Below, piece after piece: positions 46,401-58,374 of a stretch of DNA of 64,000 nt (positions are counted from its first letter, which is position 1; every line of letters starts with the position of its first letter). The DNA is from Mastacembelus armatus (lineage: Eukaryota; Chordata; Actinopteri; Synbranchiformes; Mastacembelidae). A program made the translations under genes and the position numbers. A model generated the notes under the pieces. It searched no databases. It was given only the letters and a program-made list of their open reading frames with translations, and had not been told where the DNA came from. The DNA lies in NCBI RefSeq assembly GCF_900324485.2, contig NW_022872866.1:186001-250000 (forward strand), given 5' to 3'.

Positions 46401-49400
46401 ATTGGTTCTAATGAAATATGGAACCTGAACACCAGAAGCCTTTCAGGCCGTTTCACACTTGGTTTGTTCACTTTGTAAAGTTGCCATGTTTCCTCCAAGC
46501 TTCAGTTTTTCTCATGCACAGAAAAATCTAAGCCAACTATCGTCATAGAAAAATAAAGTTGGGTCTGAGGCAGGAACATAAATACAAGATGCTGAATAAA
46601 AATAAAATAAGACCTGCGTCTGACACGGACTGTTTAGGGCCAACTGTGGTCCGGTTTTGACCTGACTATTGTCAGGTGCTCGGATTTGGGTATGACGGTT
46701 GTAGAGTCAGATGACGAGGAGCTCGAACACCTCAGTGCCTTGAGAGTTTTGGTCTCAGAGCTTAAGACCTGCACTCCCTGTTAACTAGAGATGAAGCCTC
46801 CTCACCTCGTAGATGGCGAAGCCGATCGTGTGCACGTCCTGACCCATCTTCCTCATGCGTCTGCGGTTCTTCTGGATCAGACCGACTATGAAGCTACAGC
46901 CGACCTCTCCGTCGCCCGGGTTGTCATCCTCTTCCTCCAGCTTTATCACAAACTGAGGGTTGGTCCAAAATGTGTCTGCGATCCAAACAAACAGGCTCGG
47001 TCTCAAGGTCTGAGAACTGTCCAGACACACATCTGACAGGATCGCTCACCAGGATAGTTTCTGCAGCCTCCAGCGGTGGATCCTCTCCTCCAGCTGCCCT
47101 CAAACTTGGACAGAGCCCACTTAGAGATGGAGTCGTCACTTAGAGCATCGGGTGTCAGGTTACAGATCTCCAGCCGGGAGTACTGCCGCAGGAAGTCGGA
47201 GAAAGACATCCTGGAAGACACAGAACAGGGTTTCTTTTCAGCCAGAGGGCCTAATAAAGTCCAGGCAGTCTGGAGATAAAAGAAAAAGTCTTACCAGAAC
47301 TCTCCATCCTCCGAGCGATGGCTCAGGCGTTGTCTGTCCTCATCGCCCACCTGACGCCACTGCATCGAACTGAGAGCAAGAAATCTCACATTTTAGTCAG
47401 AAAGTACGAGCGTCATGTGCACGCCGTTTTCATTAAACAACACACAAAATATTCTCAAATAATCAAAATGTGACCCTGCCCCTGTGACCGGGCCCGCCCC
47501 AGACTAAACCAAAGCCACTTCCACCCCCAGCCACAGTTCAGTCTGCATGTCCACAGGTTTGTGGTCGATAACACAAGCTGTCTGCATGTGGCCGTCTCCG
47601 CCCGGGTTCACCTGCTGGCTAGTGCCGTGAATGGGAACCTACTTGTCACTCCAGGCTCCGGTCCACTCCACCTGCCCCCAGGGATTCCTGATCCGGATGA
47701 GCTTCTCCTTGCTGCCACGGTACTCAACCTGCAGCCAATGAAAAGGAGAACAGATCACAGTGTAGCATCTGATTGGATGACAGGCTTGCCCTGGGCAAGT
47801 GAACACATCTGCAGTTCAAGGATTAAACTTCTTTTATTTCATTCTTTCTTCTAAGACTCATGGGAAATGTAGTTTAATGGTATTACCACCTGTTCTGATT
47901 GTATAGTCCAGCACAGAGGGTTTTGTGCAACATTATAGGGACAGAACCTCATGTTCCAGCTGTTGAAACAGCAGCACTCACCTCTGCCGCACCTGTCACA
48001 GAGTAGGCGTGGCCTTTCACTAACTTCTGAAAGGTGACTGCCTCCGACTCAGCAGAGCTTGTGATCTGGAAAAGAAGATAGATAAAATCTAAAAAAGGTA
48101 ATTCCAGTGTTGAATCTGCACAGAGGAAGAACCATGTGAGCCAGGTCAGCGGTGTGGCTCCCTGCTGAGTTTTAATGGAGGTCTACAGCACAGACCCATA
48201 AGCTGAACCAGGTTTCCCCACCAGCCCCTGGTCTTACGTCTATGGAGCAGCCCATCAGTGATCCGCGGCTCAGGGCCTTTTGGATGATGTGGAACAGATG
48301 TGGATTGGGTCGCCTCAGCTCGTACACTTCAGCAATTCCTCCAGTGAAATCCTCGAAGCCCTCTGTGGTCATTCCTCCAGACAGAGCCTCGTAACAGCCG
48401 TTCAGCCTGCCAACAACCGCACATCACTTAGTGGGCTTCCTCTCCAACATTGCACACCTTTTAAACTTTTTTAAACAAAACCCTAACCCATGATCTTACT
48501 TGGCGTAGGCCTTTTCCAGCAGGGCGCTCCAGAACTCCCTCCCCTCCGCCGAGTGGACAAACAGCAGCTCTCCATCTTTGACCGGCAGCCGGTCGTCAAC
48601 CACCACGTCCACCCACTCCCCGAACTGCCAGAACTGCAGGGACACAGACAGAAGGTGTGTGCTGGTGCGTCTGGCCCTGTGTACTGGTTTACCTGGTCCA
48701 GTGTCTGTGTGCTTGTGTACCTGGAAGTGGAAGATGCCAGCGTACTGTCCTCTCTTGAAGCTCTGTCCATGGGGGACAACTCGGGTCAGGACCTGTTGGT
48801 TGAGGGTCAGGGAGGCGATGGCGGCGAGCAGCCAGCAGTCACCTGCAGGAGAGACACTGAGAGATGTCGTACTGTTCCTGAACGCCACATTTTAAACACT
48901 GTGGCTCAGCACAGAAACTGCTGATGATAAAACAGTGCAATGCTCCTTTAACGGGTGACCTGCCAGCACTCTGTGTCCTGATTGGGTGGACTCTCTCTTT
49001 CTTTCGTTACTACACAAACTGTCCCCAGGTGAACCACCAATGTCCCACGTTTCTCTCTGCTGTCCACCTGTCTGTCACCATGGTTACTCTTTCTGATGAT
49101 GTCACACACAGGCTAAAGTAGAAGCAACTAAACAGGAAGCAGAACAATAAATAAAAGAAATCGATGGAAGCTGCACTGATGTGTTTACTCAGGCTCAGGT
49201 GGATGTCTAGCCTCACCTATGACTTTCTGTCTCAGGTGTGTGTGTGCGTTCTCACCCAGCGCTCCCTGACAGATGTCGGTCCTCGTGGCTCCTGAGACGA
49301 TGAACTCGGGGTCAGAGGTCAGCTCCTGCACAGGAAGCAGAACCATCATCAGGTTGGTTTTATTTGCTCCAGTGGCTTTTATTCGTCACTGCAGTGACTG

Positions 49401-50350
49401 ACAGATGCACACAGCCAATCAGAGTGAAGCTCTTTTACCGAATATTTCTTCCTGCTGCTGAACGTGTGACAGTCTGTTCACTGAAACTGATCCAGTCTTT
49501 ATGAGGATCAAAAGCTCACACCTCAGCTCCCACTGACATGCTCTTCACTTATTCACACAGAGGCTCCATTACTCTCCTCCTACTGGGACTCACCCAACTG
49601 AACCACAGCTCCCATTAAGAGCCTGCATCAGTAACCCGTCAAACAATGAAACTAATGAAAAATGGAAGAGGCTGGTGTTAGAAAACAGGTGTGGTGTCAC
49701 CTGACCAGCCTCACTGGTTTTCATCCTGAGGCGATCCATCACATAAACATGTTTCCAAACAAGTCCAAGTCCAAAGATTCATTTGAATAATTCACATAAT
49801 TAAATAATGTAAATAAAATGATTTAGATAATTAAATCATTTAAATAATAAAATAATTCAGACACCTCTTATAAAACAGTGATTTTATGGGAACAACAGAC
49901 AACAGAACCATCCCTGAAGCAGGAAACAACAGATTTAAGATGATTCTTGTTAGATCAGTTTTCAGCTGAAATCAGACTTTGCATGAGTAGAACTTTGCGA
50001 AGTTTGGACAAGGTTTTCTAAGGGAGTCTGGCCCCAGGACAACACAAAGCAGTGATGTGAATGTCTGGATTCGGTACCAAACCTCGGTAGAAAAGTGTTT
50101 TCTCCTCACTGACCGTGGGTCTCTTCCAGGACACCCCCCGGATCTTGAAGGAGCCCGGACCCAGCTCGTTGAAGCCCAGGGAGGAGGGCAGCGCCGGGAA
50201 CGCATCGTCCTGGAACAGCTGACCGCTCTGTATGCAGCTACGCCACAAAGTCTCGTAGTCCTGGTTCAGGTACTTCACCGCCTGGCTATTGGTTCCGATG
50301 CCCTGCTCCTGGTCCCGGTGGTGCTGCAGGGTCGCCGCGATGCCCGACAT
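43456..50350 (-). CDS. capn2: Calpain-2 type catalytic (large) subunit, complete
   Basis: Ca2+-activated cytosolic cysteine protease. 21 coding exons in gene order: 50114-50350 ([20 protein letters not shown]), 49256-49325, 48721-48842, 48500-48633, 48238-48406, 47982-48065, 47643-47728, 47295-47369, 47050-47210, 46806-46975, 46328-46339, 46005-46216, 45648-45684, 45288-45353, 45156-45213, 45006-45070, 44507-44575, 44232-44310, 43876-43992, 43719-43777, 43456-43479; about 701 residues (human CAPN2 700). Catalytic triad intact: Cys in [12 protein letters not shown], His in [13 protein letters not shown], Asn in [13 protein letters not shown]2-like domain ([16 protein letters not shown]), then penta-EF-hand ([37 protein letters not shown]) ending WLKLSMI. 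Exon 11 is a 12-nt microexon (VPKE). [14 protein letters not shown] and MSGIAA favour calpain-2 over calpain-1. A KRGQ tetrad before YAGIFHFQ is slightly longer than in its neighbour. Divergent from the second calpain. Confidence 0.95.
49330..50110 (-). other. Intron 1 of the minus-strand calpain
   Basis: Non-coding. Includes an AT-rich stretch of AAT/TAA motifs at about 49785-49860. No other feature was recognised. Confidence 0.4.
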
Positions 50351-50479
50351 GACAATGGGTCTGGAAAACTCTGGAGGGTCCTGGAAAGTTTGTAAAAGTC
50401 TCTGTGTTTGGGCTGCAGATCTTTGATGCAAGAACTGGAGCGTTCACTCCGCTCGGATTCCAGAGACCGTGAAGACAGA

Positions 50480-51900
50480 CAGGTGAGGCCTTCCGCTTAG
50501 TTCCTTCAAAATAAACACGCTGAGCTTCATTTGACAGCCCTTGATTTTAACAATGATTTGTCCTGACGATTTCAATTATGTTGGCAGATTTTCCTCCGCC
50601 ACTGTTTCAGATGTGTTCCTGTTATTCTGTCCATCCCCGTTTATTCGTTTCTTTGTATATCCGGTTAAACAAGCTGGTCACACCCTCCGGGGCTCTTATT
50701 GTGAAGGCTGCCAACGGAAGGGTGTTTCTGTTTCTGAGGCTGCCAGCTCTGACAAACAAGCTCATTCTTCTGCCCTTCGTCACCCCCTCCACCCAAGGCC
50801 TCATTCTTTCCATCCTCACCCAGATCCGGACTCTCTCCAGCTTTACTTATCACCAGGATGAGGTTTCTGCACCACACTTGGTCTGTGAGGCCTGCAGGAT
50901 TTTCGAGAATCCTACAAGTGGACCGGGTCTGGTCTCAGTCTGCACTGACACACCCTAAAACCACTTCCTGTTTTCCTGTCACTCCTCTGTGTCCAGGGTT
51001 TTTATTGGTTCTAATACACACACACACCCACACACACACACACAGCTGCTGGCTCTGAGTGTTGGTGTGAAGCAGAGGATTTTCAGGCTCCAACACTGAC
51101 ATTACTGGTTTTGTAGGCCCTTTACAGGCGGTTTCTGTCCTCTGAGCTCTGCTCTGATTTGGATACAAACTGCAACCCTGTGCCAGAGTCTGGACTGTTT
51201 CATCTGGATCAGTGTCAGAGTCGTGAGGAAGTGAAACTGTGCAGGATTTCACTGTAGAAACATGTTGATGTTGGTCTGTGCGTGGCCTCATCGTGGCCCT
51301 TGACCCTCAGCACCAGAGCCCCCCAGGACGTGAGCTCTGGAGCACAGAAATATCACTGACACCACTCTTAGTTGGAAAGTACCAGTTTCCTGTTTTGTAA
51401 AGAAACGAAAGAGCTGGAACATCAGCTCTGGGGTTTAACTGGGGACTGATTCAGTGCCAGTCAGACCAGTACATGACAGTACAGCTGGATCAGGCTCTGG
51501 TTCTTTGGGTCCAGAGTATGGAAGGTTTCTGTGGAAGAAAAGGAAAAACACACTGGGAAAACTGGGAACCAGTGAGGAAATATTGAGTTACTGGGAGTAT
51601 TTGCTCACATGTACATCACATGCACAGCTGAACTAGTCTAACCAGGTAACTAACCAAGTAAAACTCAGCAGCTTCAACAAAATCCATTTTGCATAAAGAG
51701 TCACATCAGGAAAAATACGAAAGTTTATTAGAAAATATTTAATAACTTTCCAAAGATAATTGAACTTTTGTGATCGTGTTTGTCTCTTTGTCAGCTCTGA
51801 CAGTCTGCCGATCTGTCCTGGGGGACCAGGAGCAGATGACGTGGCATTGGCCGAGCTGCCAGCACTATCTACCACCTGCTGCTTTCTCTGGTCCATCCTG
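50480..51900. other. Shared upstream region of the two calpain genes, left part
   Basis: Mixed composition. It contains a CA run at about 51018-51044. Open frames at 50580-50960 (+) and 51633-51896 (-) show no homology that I recognise and no convincing splice sites. Confidence 0.35.
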
Positions 51901-51904
51901 AAAG

Positions 51905-53108
51905 TCTGCAGGAGGGGAGTCTGTGGGAGGAGAGTGCGGGAGTGGATTCTGTGGGAGGAGAGTCTGCAGGAGGAGAATCTGCGGGAGGAGAGTGTGGGAG
52001 TGAAGTCTACAGGAGGGGAGTCTGTGACAGGGGAGTCTGCAGTAGAAGAGTATTTGGGAGGGGAGTCTGCAGGAGGAGAATCTGTGGGAGGAGAGTGCGG
52101 GAGTGAAGTCTACAGGAGGGGAGTCTGTGGCAGGGGAGTCTGCAGTAGAAGAGTATTTGGGAGGGGAGTCTGCAGGAGGAGAATCTGCAGTGGGAGAGTC
52201 TGTGGGAGTGGAGTCTACGGGAGGGGAGTCTGTGGCAGGGGAGTCTGCAGTAGGAGAGTCTGTAGCAGGGGAGTCTGCGGGAGGAGAGTCTGTGGGAGTG
52301 GAGTCTACGGGAGGGGGGTCTGTGGCAGGGGAGTCTGCAGTAGGAGAGTCTGTGGGAGGGGCATCTGCAGGAGGAGAATCTGCGGGAGGAGAGTGCAGGA
52401 GTGGAGTCTATTGGAGGGGAGTCTGTGGCAAGGGAGTCTGCAGTAGGAGAGTCTGCAGTGGGAGAGTCTGTGGGAGTGGAGTCTGCGGGAGGAGAGTCTG
52501 TGGGAGTGGAGTCTACGGGAGGGGGGTCTGTGGCAGGGGAGTCTGCAGTAGGAGAGTCTGTGGGAGGGGCATCTGCAGGAGGAGAATCTGCGGGAGGAGA
52601 GTGCAGGAGTGGAGTCTATTGGAGGGGAGTCTGTGGCAAGGGAGTCTGCAGTAGGGGAGTCTGCAGTGGGAGAGTCTGTGGGAGTGGAGTCTACGGGAGG
52701 GGAGTCTGTGGCAGGGGAGTCTGCAGTAGGAGAGTCTGTAGCAGGGGAGTCTGCGGGAGGAGAGTCTGTGGGAGTGGAGTCTACGGGAGGGGGGTCTGTG
52801 GCAGGGGAGTCTGCAGTAGGAGAGTCTGTGGGAGGGGCATCTGCAGGAGGAGAATCTGTGGGAGGGGAGTCTGCAGGAGGAGAATCTGCGGGAGGAGAGT
52901 GCGGGAGTGAAGTCTACAGGAGGGGAGTCTGTGGCAGGGGAGTCTGCAGTAGGAGAGTCTGTGGGAGGGGAGTCTGCAGGAGGAGAATCTGTGGGAGGGG
53001 AGTCTGCAGGAGGAGAATCTGCGGGAGGAGAGTGCGGGAGTGAAGTCTACAGGAGGGGAGTCTGTGGCAGGGGAGTCTGCGGGAGGAGAGTCTGTGGGAG
53101 GAGTCTGA
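51905..53108. repeat. 15-bp-unit minisatellite between the two calpain genes
   Basis: About 80 copies of a 15-bp unit, GGAGTCTGTGGGAGG, with variants GGAGTCTGCAGTAGG, AGAATCTGCAGGAGG and GGAGTCTACGGGAGG. Higher-order blocks of several hundred bases repeat in turn (compare about 52200-52410 with 52690-52910). The unit is five codons with no stop, so plus-strand frames stay open for up to 228 codons, encoding degenerate pentapeptides; not a gene. G-rich on the plus strand. Confidence 0.95.
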
Positions 53109-53422
53109 CAAAGTCTGTGGAGACTCTGCTGAACGTCTGCAGAAAGTTTTGTGAGATTCAGTCCAGAATCTGCTGCTGTTCAGCTGAGGTTTAGTGAGTC
53201 TCGGCTGAGTCTGCAGATCCTCTGCCGTCGTTGCTGAGAAGATGCTGTCGTCTGCTGAGGCTCTAAATCTGTGAAGTGTGTGAGCTGTAGCTGGGCAGGT
53301 GTAAGGGGGCGGGGCTTTGGTCCAGCTCTCACCAAACACCTGACATCAAACCTGAGCTGACCTGCAGCTCAGTGTCCTGCATATAAACGCAAGTGAAGGC
53401 CCGGACGTCCAGCAGTCCTCTG

Positions 53423-53440
53423 TCGCCCCCTGCTGGCCAC
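53423..53440 (-). promoter_or_regulatory. Strong CTCF-like motif upstream of the plus-strand calpain
   Basis: The minus strand reads GTGGCCAGCAGGGGGCGA, matching the vertebrate CTCF core (CCASYAGRKGGC). It lies between the minisatellite and the plus-strand calpain start. Binding is not shown. Confidence 0.5.
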
Positions 53441-54112
53441 ACAGTTGTAACCCACCCAGGGATTTCCCCTCAGTGCGTTTCCAGATGTTGGTGAGAACGT
53501 CTGCAGATGTTCAGTCCAGCGGACGTGCTAAGGTTGTGGAGGCTGAGCTGACCAGCAGTTAGAAAGACCTGTCTTCCCTGGACAGTTGATGTCTCACAGT
53601 CCTGTGGCAGACCTGAGGCCTGGCACACTTCTTATTAATTATGGATCAGAAACTATTTTCCATGATTATTAACTATGCAGCTTTAACCCTCCACACAGTT
53701 TGATCCCGCAGAGCCTGTTTCAGCAGCTCCCCGCCCCCGGTTTTAAAGACTTTTAGCCTTTTCAGTCCGGAGCACCGACTGAAAGCTGTTTCACAAGTTC
53801 TGTTTCATGTGGACTGTGAAGCACCGACACAAAGGTCTGGACTAGTCCCTGAAACTGAAGGTGTGTGTGGCGAATAAACACCGAGCAGCCTCTGGTAACT
53901 GCTCCCCTGTGGTTATTGTGTTGTTCAAAATGTAGTTCCTGCTTTACAGCCGTAGAAGCGCAGCCCCGCAGCTGGGGCGGCTCCGGCTCCTCCTCCGTGG
54001 ATCGGGGCGGAGGTCTGAACCGAAAGCTACTCAGAGCAAAAGTTTGTTCAGAAGAAGCTGCGAAGTCTTTTCCTCTCGCACTTTCTGCCTCTGGATCTTC
54101 TTCTTCTCCATC

Positions 54113-57100
54113 ATGAGCGGCGTGGCAGAAACTCTGGCCAAGAAGCGGGCCATGGCTGCGGGCTTCGGCACCAACGCCAAAGCGATTCCGTACCTGAACC
54201 AGAACTTCGCTGCTCTTCGGGACCAGTGCCGCGCCTCGGGGCAGCTGTTCTGCGACCCGACCTTCCCCGCCGCGCCCGAGTCCCTGGGCTTCAATGAGCT
54301 GGGCCGGAACTCCCACAAGGTCCGCGGAGTCACCTGGAAGAGACCCACGGTAAGAGCCAAGGCCAGGTTCTGGGCCTAGATGGGTGGGTGGGGTTGGATC
54401 TTGCGGTGCGGGGCTTAGAAAAGACCTGAGGCGACTCATACCTGAACTGCGCCCCCCGGATGGATGACACCATCTGAGACTTACTACAGTGACCCGTCTG
54501 TACTGCAGTTCCAGTACTAATCCCACTGTGTAAAAATCCTCTTGGACTGTATTTTGTTGGATCCATCTGATTGTGAGCAGGAACTAAAGTTATCAGGTAA
54601 ATGTAGAGCAGGAAAAAGTCCAAGGTTTGACTCTGACATGTAGTGAAGTCCAAGGATGAAGTAGCACAAAGTGGAAATACTCAGGTGAAGTACTAAAACC
54701 TCAGAGTTGGACTGTTACTGCAGTAGTTTCATCACAGACTGAAAAGGTGCAGGACAGACGAGAAACCTTATTTGTTGTTGATGTGTCTCGGGAAATAAAC
54801 AGGAAATGCTGTTAGCTGCTGTAGTTACTGCAAACAAACAGATTTTTACACTGAGGATGTTTGGGCTCGTTGTGTCTGCAGCTCTGCTGACGTGTGGTGT
54901 CAACAATAAAAGCAGGACAGACCTGTTCTAGTGTTTGTTACCAGCAACATTTAAAGTCCGCAGGCCGTCTCAGAAATGTTCATGTTGTTGTTTCTGCTCA
55001 GACTCACTTTAAAATGTTCTGGACATAAATGTCCTGAGAAAAAGTCTTTTACTAAAGTCACATGGAAGCAGCTGGACAGAGCAGCCTGGTTCTTCTTTCT
55101 GGTTTTGGTTTAACTTTATTCATCCTGGGCCGTAACAGAAATGACTTTAGGAGTAAAACAGGAAGTGTCAGACATGAAGGCAGTGAGTCACTGCCAAAAG
55201 ATCCTAAATACCAGGGAGATGAGTCACTACAAACTCCTGTAGAAACATTGTGATCAGGGTTTATTTCTCTCCCTCACGCCTGTGTTTGCTCTGCTACTTG
55301 TCCTCACGCTGCATGTTTAACTGCAGGACTCTGACCTGAACCCTGAAACAGTCCGGACGTCAGTAATAGAACCTGATCGTCCCTATGAGGTGAGTCCCAT
55401 ACAGAGACCGTGAAAGTTGAAGGTCCCCACGAGTCCTGCATGTCGACTCAGCTGGGTCGATGCTTTCTAGAAGCACAGAGTGAAGGCCTGAGGAAGACCG
55501 GGACCAGACCTCGGTTTAGACACAAACACAAATGTTAGAAATGTTTCCGGGCTCAGGGCCACAGGTTAGAGACAGAAAACGAAAGCTGACCTGGCAGCTA
55601 AAAACTGAATCAGCACAGTGGTCGTAGTCGTGAATGTTCTGTACATGGTCAGAGCCGCAGACAGTGAACTGATTTGGTAAATATCAGGTTATTTGGTAAA
55701 TAACCATAAGTCACAGGCGTGTGTTGTGTATGAAGGGTTCAGGATTAGGAAAGACTCGACTGATTTGTCAGACGAGAGATTAACTGTCAGAGTTTCAACA
55801 GTTTCCACCTCCCACAGGACCACGTAAACAAGAAAACCACTAAACCTGGGGCATGACTGAATGTAGACCACAATTGATTTAACGATGGACATGTTGCTGG
55901 CCAGGCCTATGAGGCCCAGGGATCAGGGGCCCCCTAAACCAGAGTCTCTGTGGAATGGCTGTTTATTGTTGTACACTCCTTTTGTAAAAGCCAGAGAAAC
56001 ATTAAAGCAGGTTGTGTGGTGCACACCAGGGCTGCAGCAAATCCACCTGACAGTCACGAAATGAGCTGTGACAGCAATGAAGAACCAGATCAGCACCTGG
56101 GACTGATGAGTCCTGTAAAAGTCTGCCGACTGACAGGGTGAGGTCTTGTTAGAAAACGCAGAAGGCACAGTAGCTTTCAGGAGGGCAGGTTCAGGAACAG
56201 GTTCAGGAACAGGTTTAGAAACAGACACACAAACCAACCACAGACATGCAATGCGACCTGTGTGCTCACTGACTGTGTGAGGTGGGATGGACAGCAGGAC
56301 TCAGCCCAGGTGCAAGATCTGGTTTTTCACACAGCTGCTCTGCTGTCAAACATCAGTTCATGACTGTCAGGTGGAAATCCTGCAGCTTCGGTGTGCACCG
56401 AGCACAGAGAGGCAGGTTCTCTAAGGAACAGAGCAGTTGTCGTGTTGCCAGCTGTTCTGACGGTGTCTCCACATTTCCCCTTCAGGAACTGGTCTCTAAA
56501 CCTGAGTTCATCGTGGGCGGAGCCAACAGGACCGACATCTGTCAGGGAGCTCTGGGTGAGTGTTTCCTGACTGTCCCTGAACGCCTCGTGGCTCCCAGTT
56601 TGAACAGTGACTCAGACAGGTAGGCAGGCGTCAGGTGAGTGTGTGTGAACACGCCCTGAGGTCAGAGGTCAGCAGCAGAGGCTGCTCTGTGCACAAAGGA
56701 CACTTCCCAGAAAAATTGGGAAAAATTAATCCACCTGGATTAATTTTAGGATCAGGTGAAAGGTCTAAAAGGTGCGAAACAAGATGTGATCCAGCTCAGG
56801 AGCTGCTGAGACCTGCTGTGTGTGCAGGGCACAAGAAACCTCCTCAGAGCCTGAAGGAAGAGGCTGAACCAACACAAGCTGTGTGTGTGTCTGCATGTGT
56901 GTAGTTTGAGTTGTATTAACCTTAGTGGTCAGTCTGTGGGTTTATGAAGACATCTGCTGTAATTAGAGGGCGCTGCCATGCTGAGTCTTGATTGGCTGAG
57001 CAGGAAGGAGCAGAACAGGAAGAGGCCTGCCAGCTATTGTTAGAGGGCGAGAGACATTCAGATACGGGGGGGGGGGGGGTATGAGCTGTCAGCCAGTGAG

Positions 57101-58335
57101 GACACACCCACACACAACACACAGCAACACACACACAGCTACAACACACTGCTGTGTGTGTGTTGTAGCTGTGTCTTCCACATGCGGTTCTTCCACATGA
57201 CTTCAGTTCAGTCTGTGTTTTCTCTCTGGGTTGAAGTGGGCGGGGCTTTATCTGAAAGATTAGGTCACATGTCACTGGTCACAGCTGATCACTCGTGTGA
57301 TCAATACAAAGGAGGCAGTGTGGCTCCGTGCCCTGAGTCCCTTATGATCAAAGCACCGGTTCTAAACAGTCAGTAAGTCCAGGGCGTGTGCAGGTGTTAA
57401 CAGGTGAGCTGCAGCAAAACTAAAAGCCAGAACAAAAGAGGCTGAGCAGGAAGTACACACGCCCCAGGGGTAATCAGCCTCAGCGTCATTATGAAGGAAT
57501 TAACTGAAAGACACAGCCCAACAAAACACACACTGACAGATGGCTACAGTATACTGCAGTATACTGCAGTACTGCAGGGTAGTAGTACTGTATTATACTG
57601 CAGTAGTACTGCAGTATATACACAGGAATAAAAGTATGATAAATCAATCAAGCTTCATGTCGACAGGTGCAACTGAAAGTGCTTCACAGATGACTGAAAT
57701 ATTAAAACACAAGATGAGGAGAGAATGACATAAAAGCACAAGGCAAAGAAGAAGAAGTGAAATCATTTAGAATGCACAGATATATTCTAATTAGAAGCCA
57801 GGATTTTGTTTAAAAACTGTTGGAGCAGCTCGGAGCAGAAACACTAAAGCAGGTCCACAAATGTATCGTCAGTGTTTTAACTGTAGTAAAACGATTTATG
57901 TACACATATATACTGTAATTGAAAAAGACAGGAGGCAGAGCTGGAGGTAGCAGAGCTGAAGATGTTGAGGTGACGAGGATGGATAGGATCAGGAATGAGG
58001 ACATCAGAGGGACAGCTGATGTTAGATGTTTTGGAGAAAAAGCCAGGGAAGCCAGATTGAGATGGTTTGGACATGTTCAGAGGAGGGACAGTGAATACAT
58101 TGGTAAAAGGATGCTGAGGTTAGAGCTGCCAGGAAGGAGGCCTAGAGGAAGACCAAAGAGGAGGTTCTTGGATGTAGTGAAGGAGGACATGAGGATAGTT
58201 GGTGTGGGTGAGGAGGATACAGAGGATAGGGTTAAATGGAGGCAGATGATTGGCTGTGGCGACCCCTGAAGGGAGCAGCCCAGAGGAGAAGAAGAAGATA
58301 TACTGTGTGTACACACATATATATATAGATATCTA

Positions 58336-58374
<39 letters not shown>

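Noticed and set aside
50578-50958. 126-codon plus-strand frame upstream of the minus-strand calpain
   Set aside because: No recognisable domain; the opposite strand is open over the same stretch, suggesting chance.
51760-53194. Pentapeptide-repeat proteins (GESVG, RGVCG)
   Set aside because: 15-bp minisatellite, open because the unit is five stop-free codons; no conserved flanking protein.
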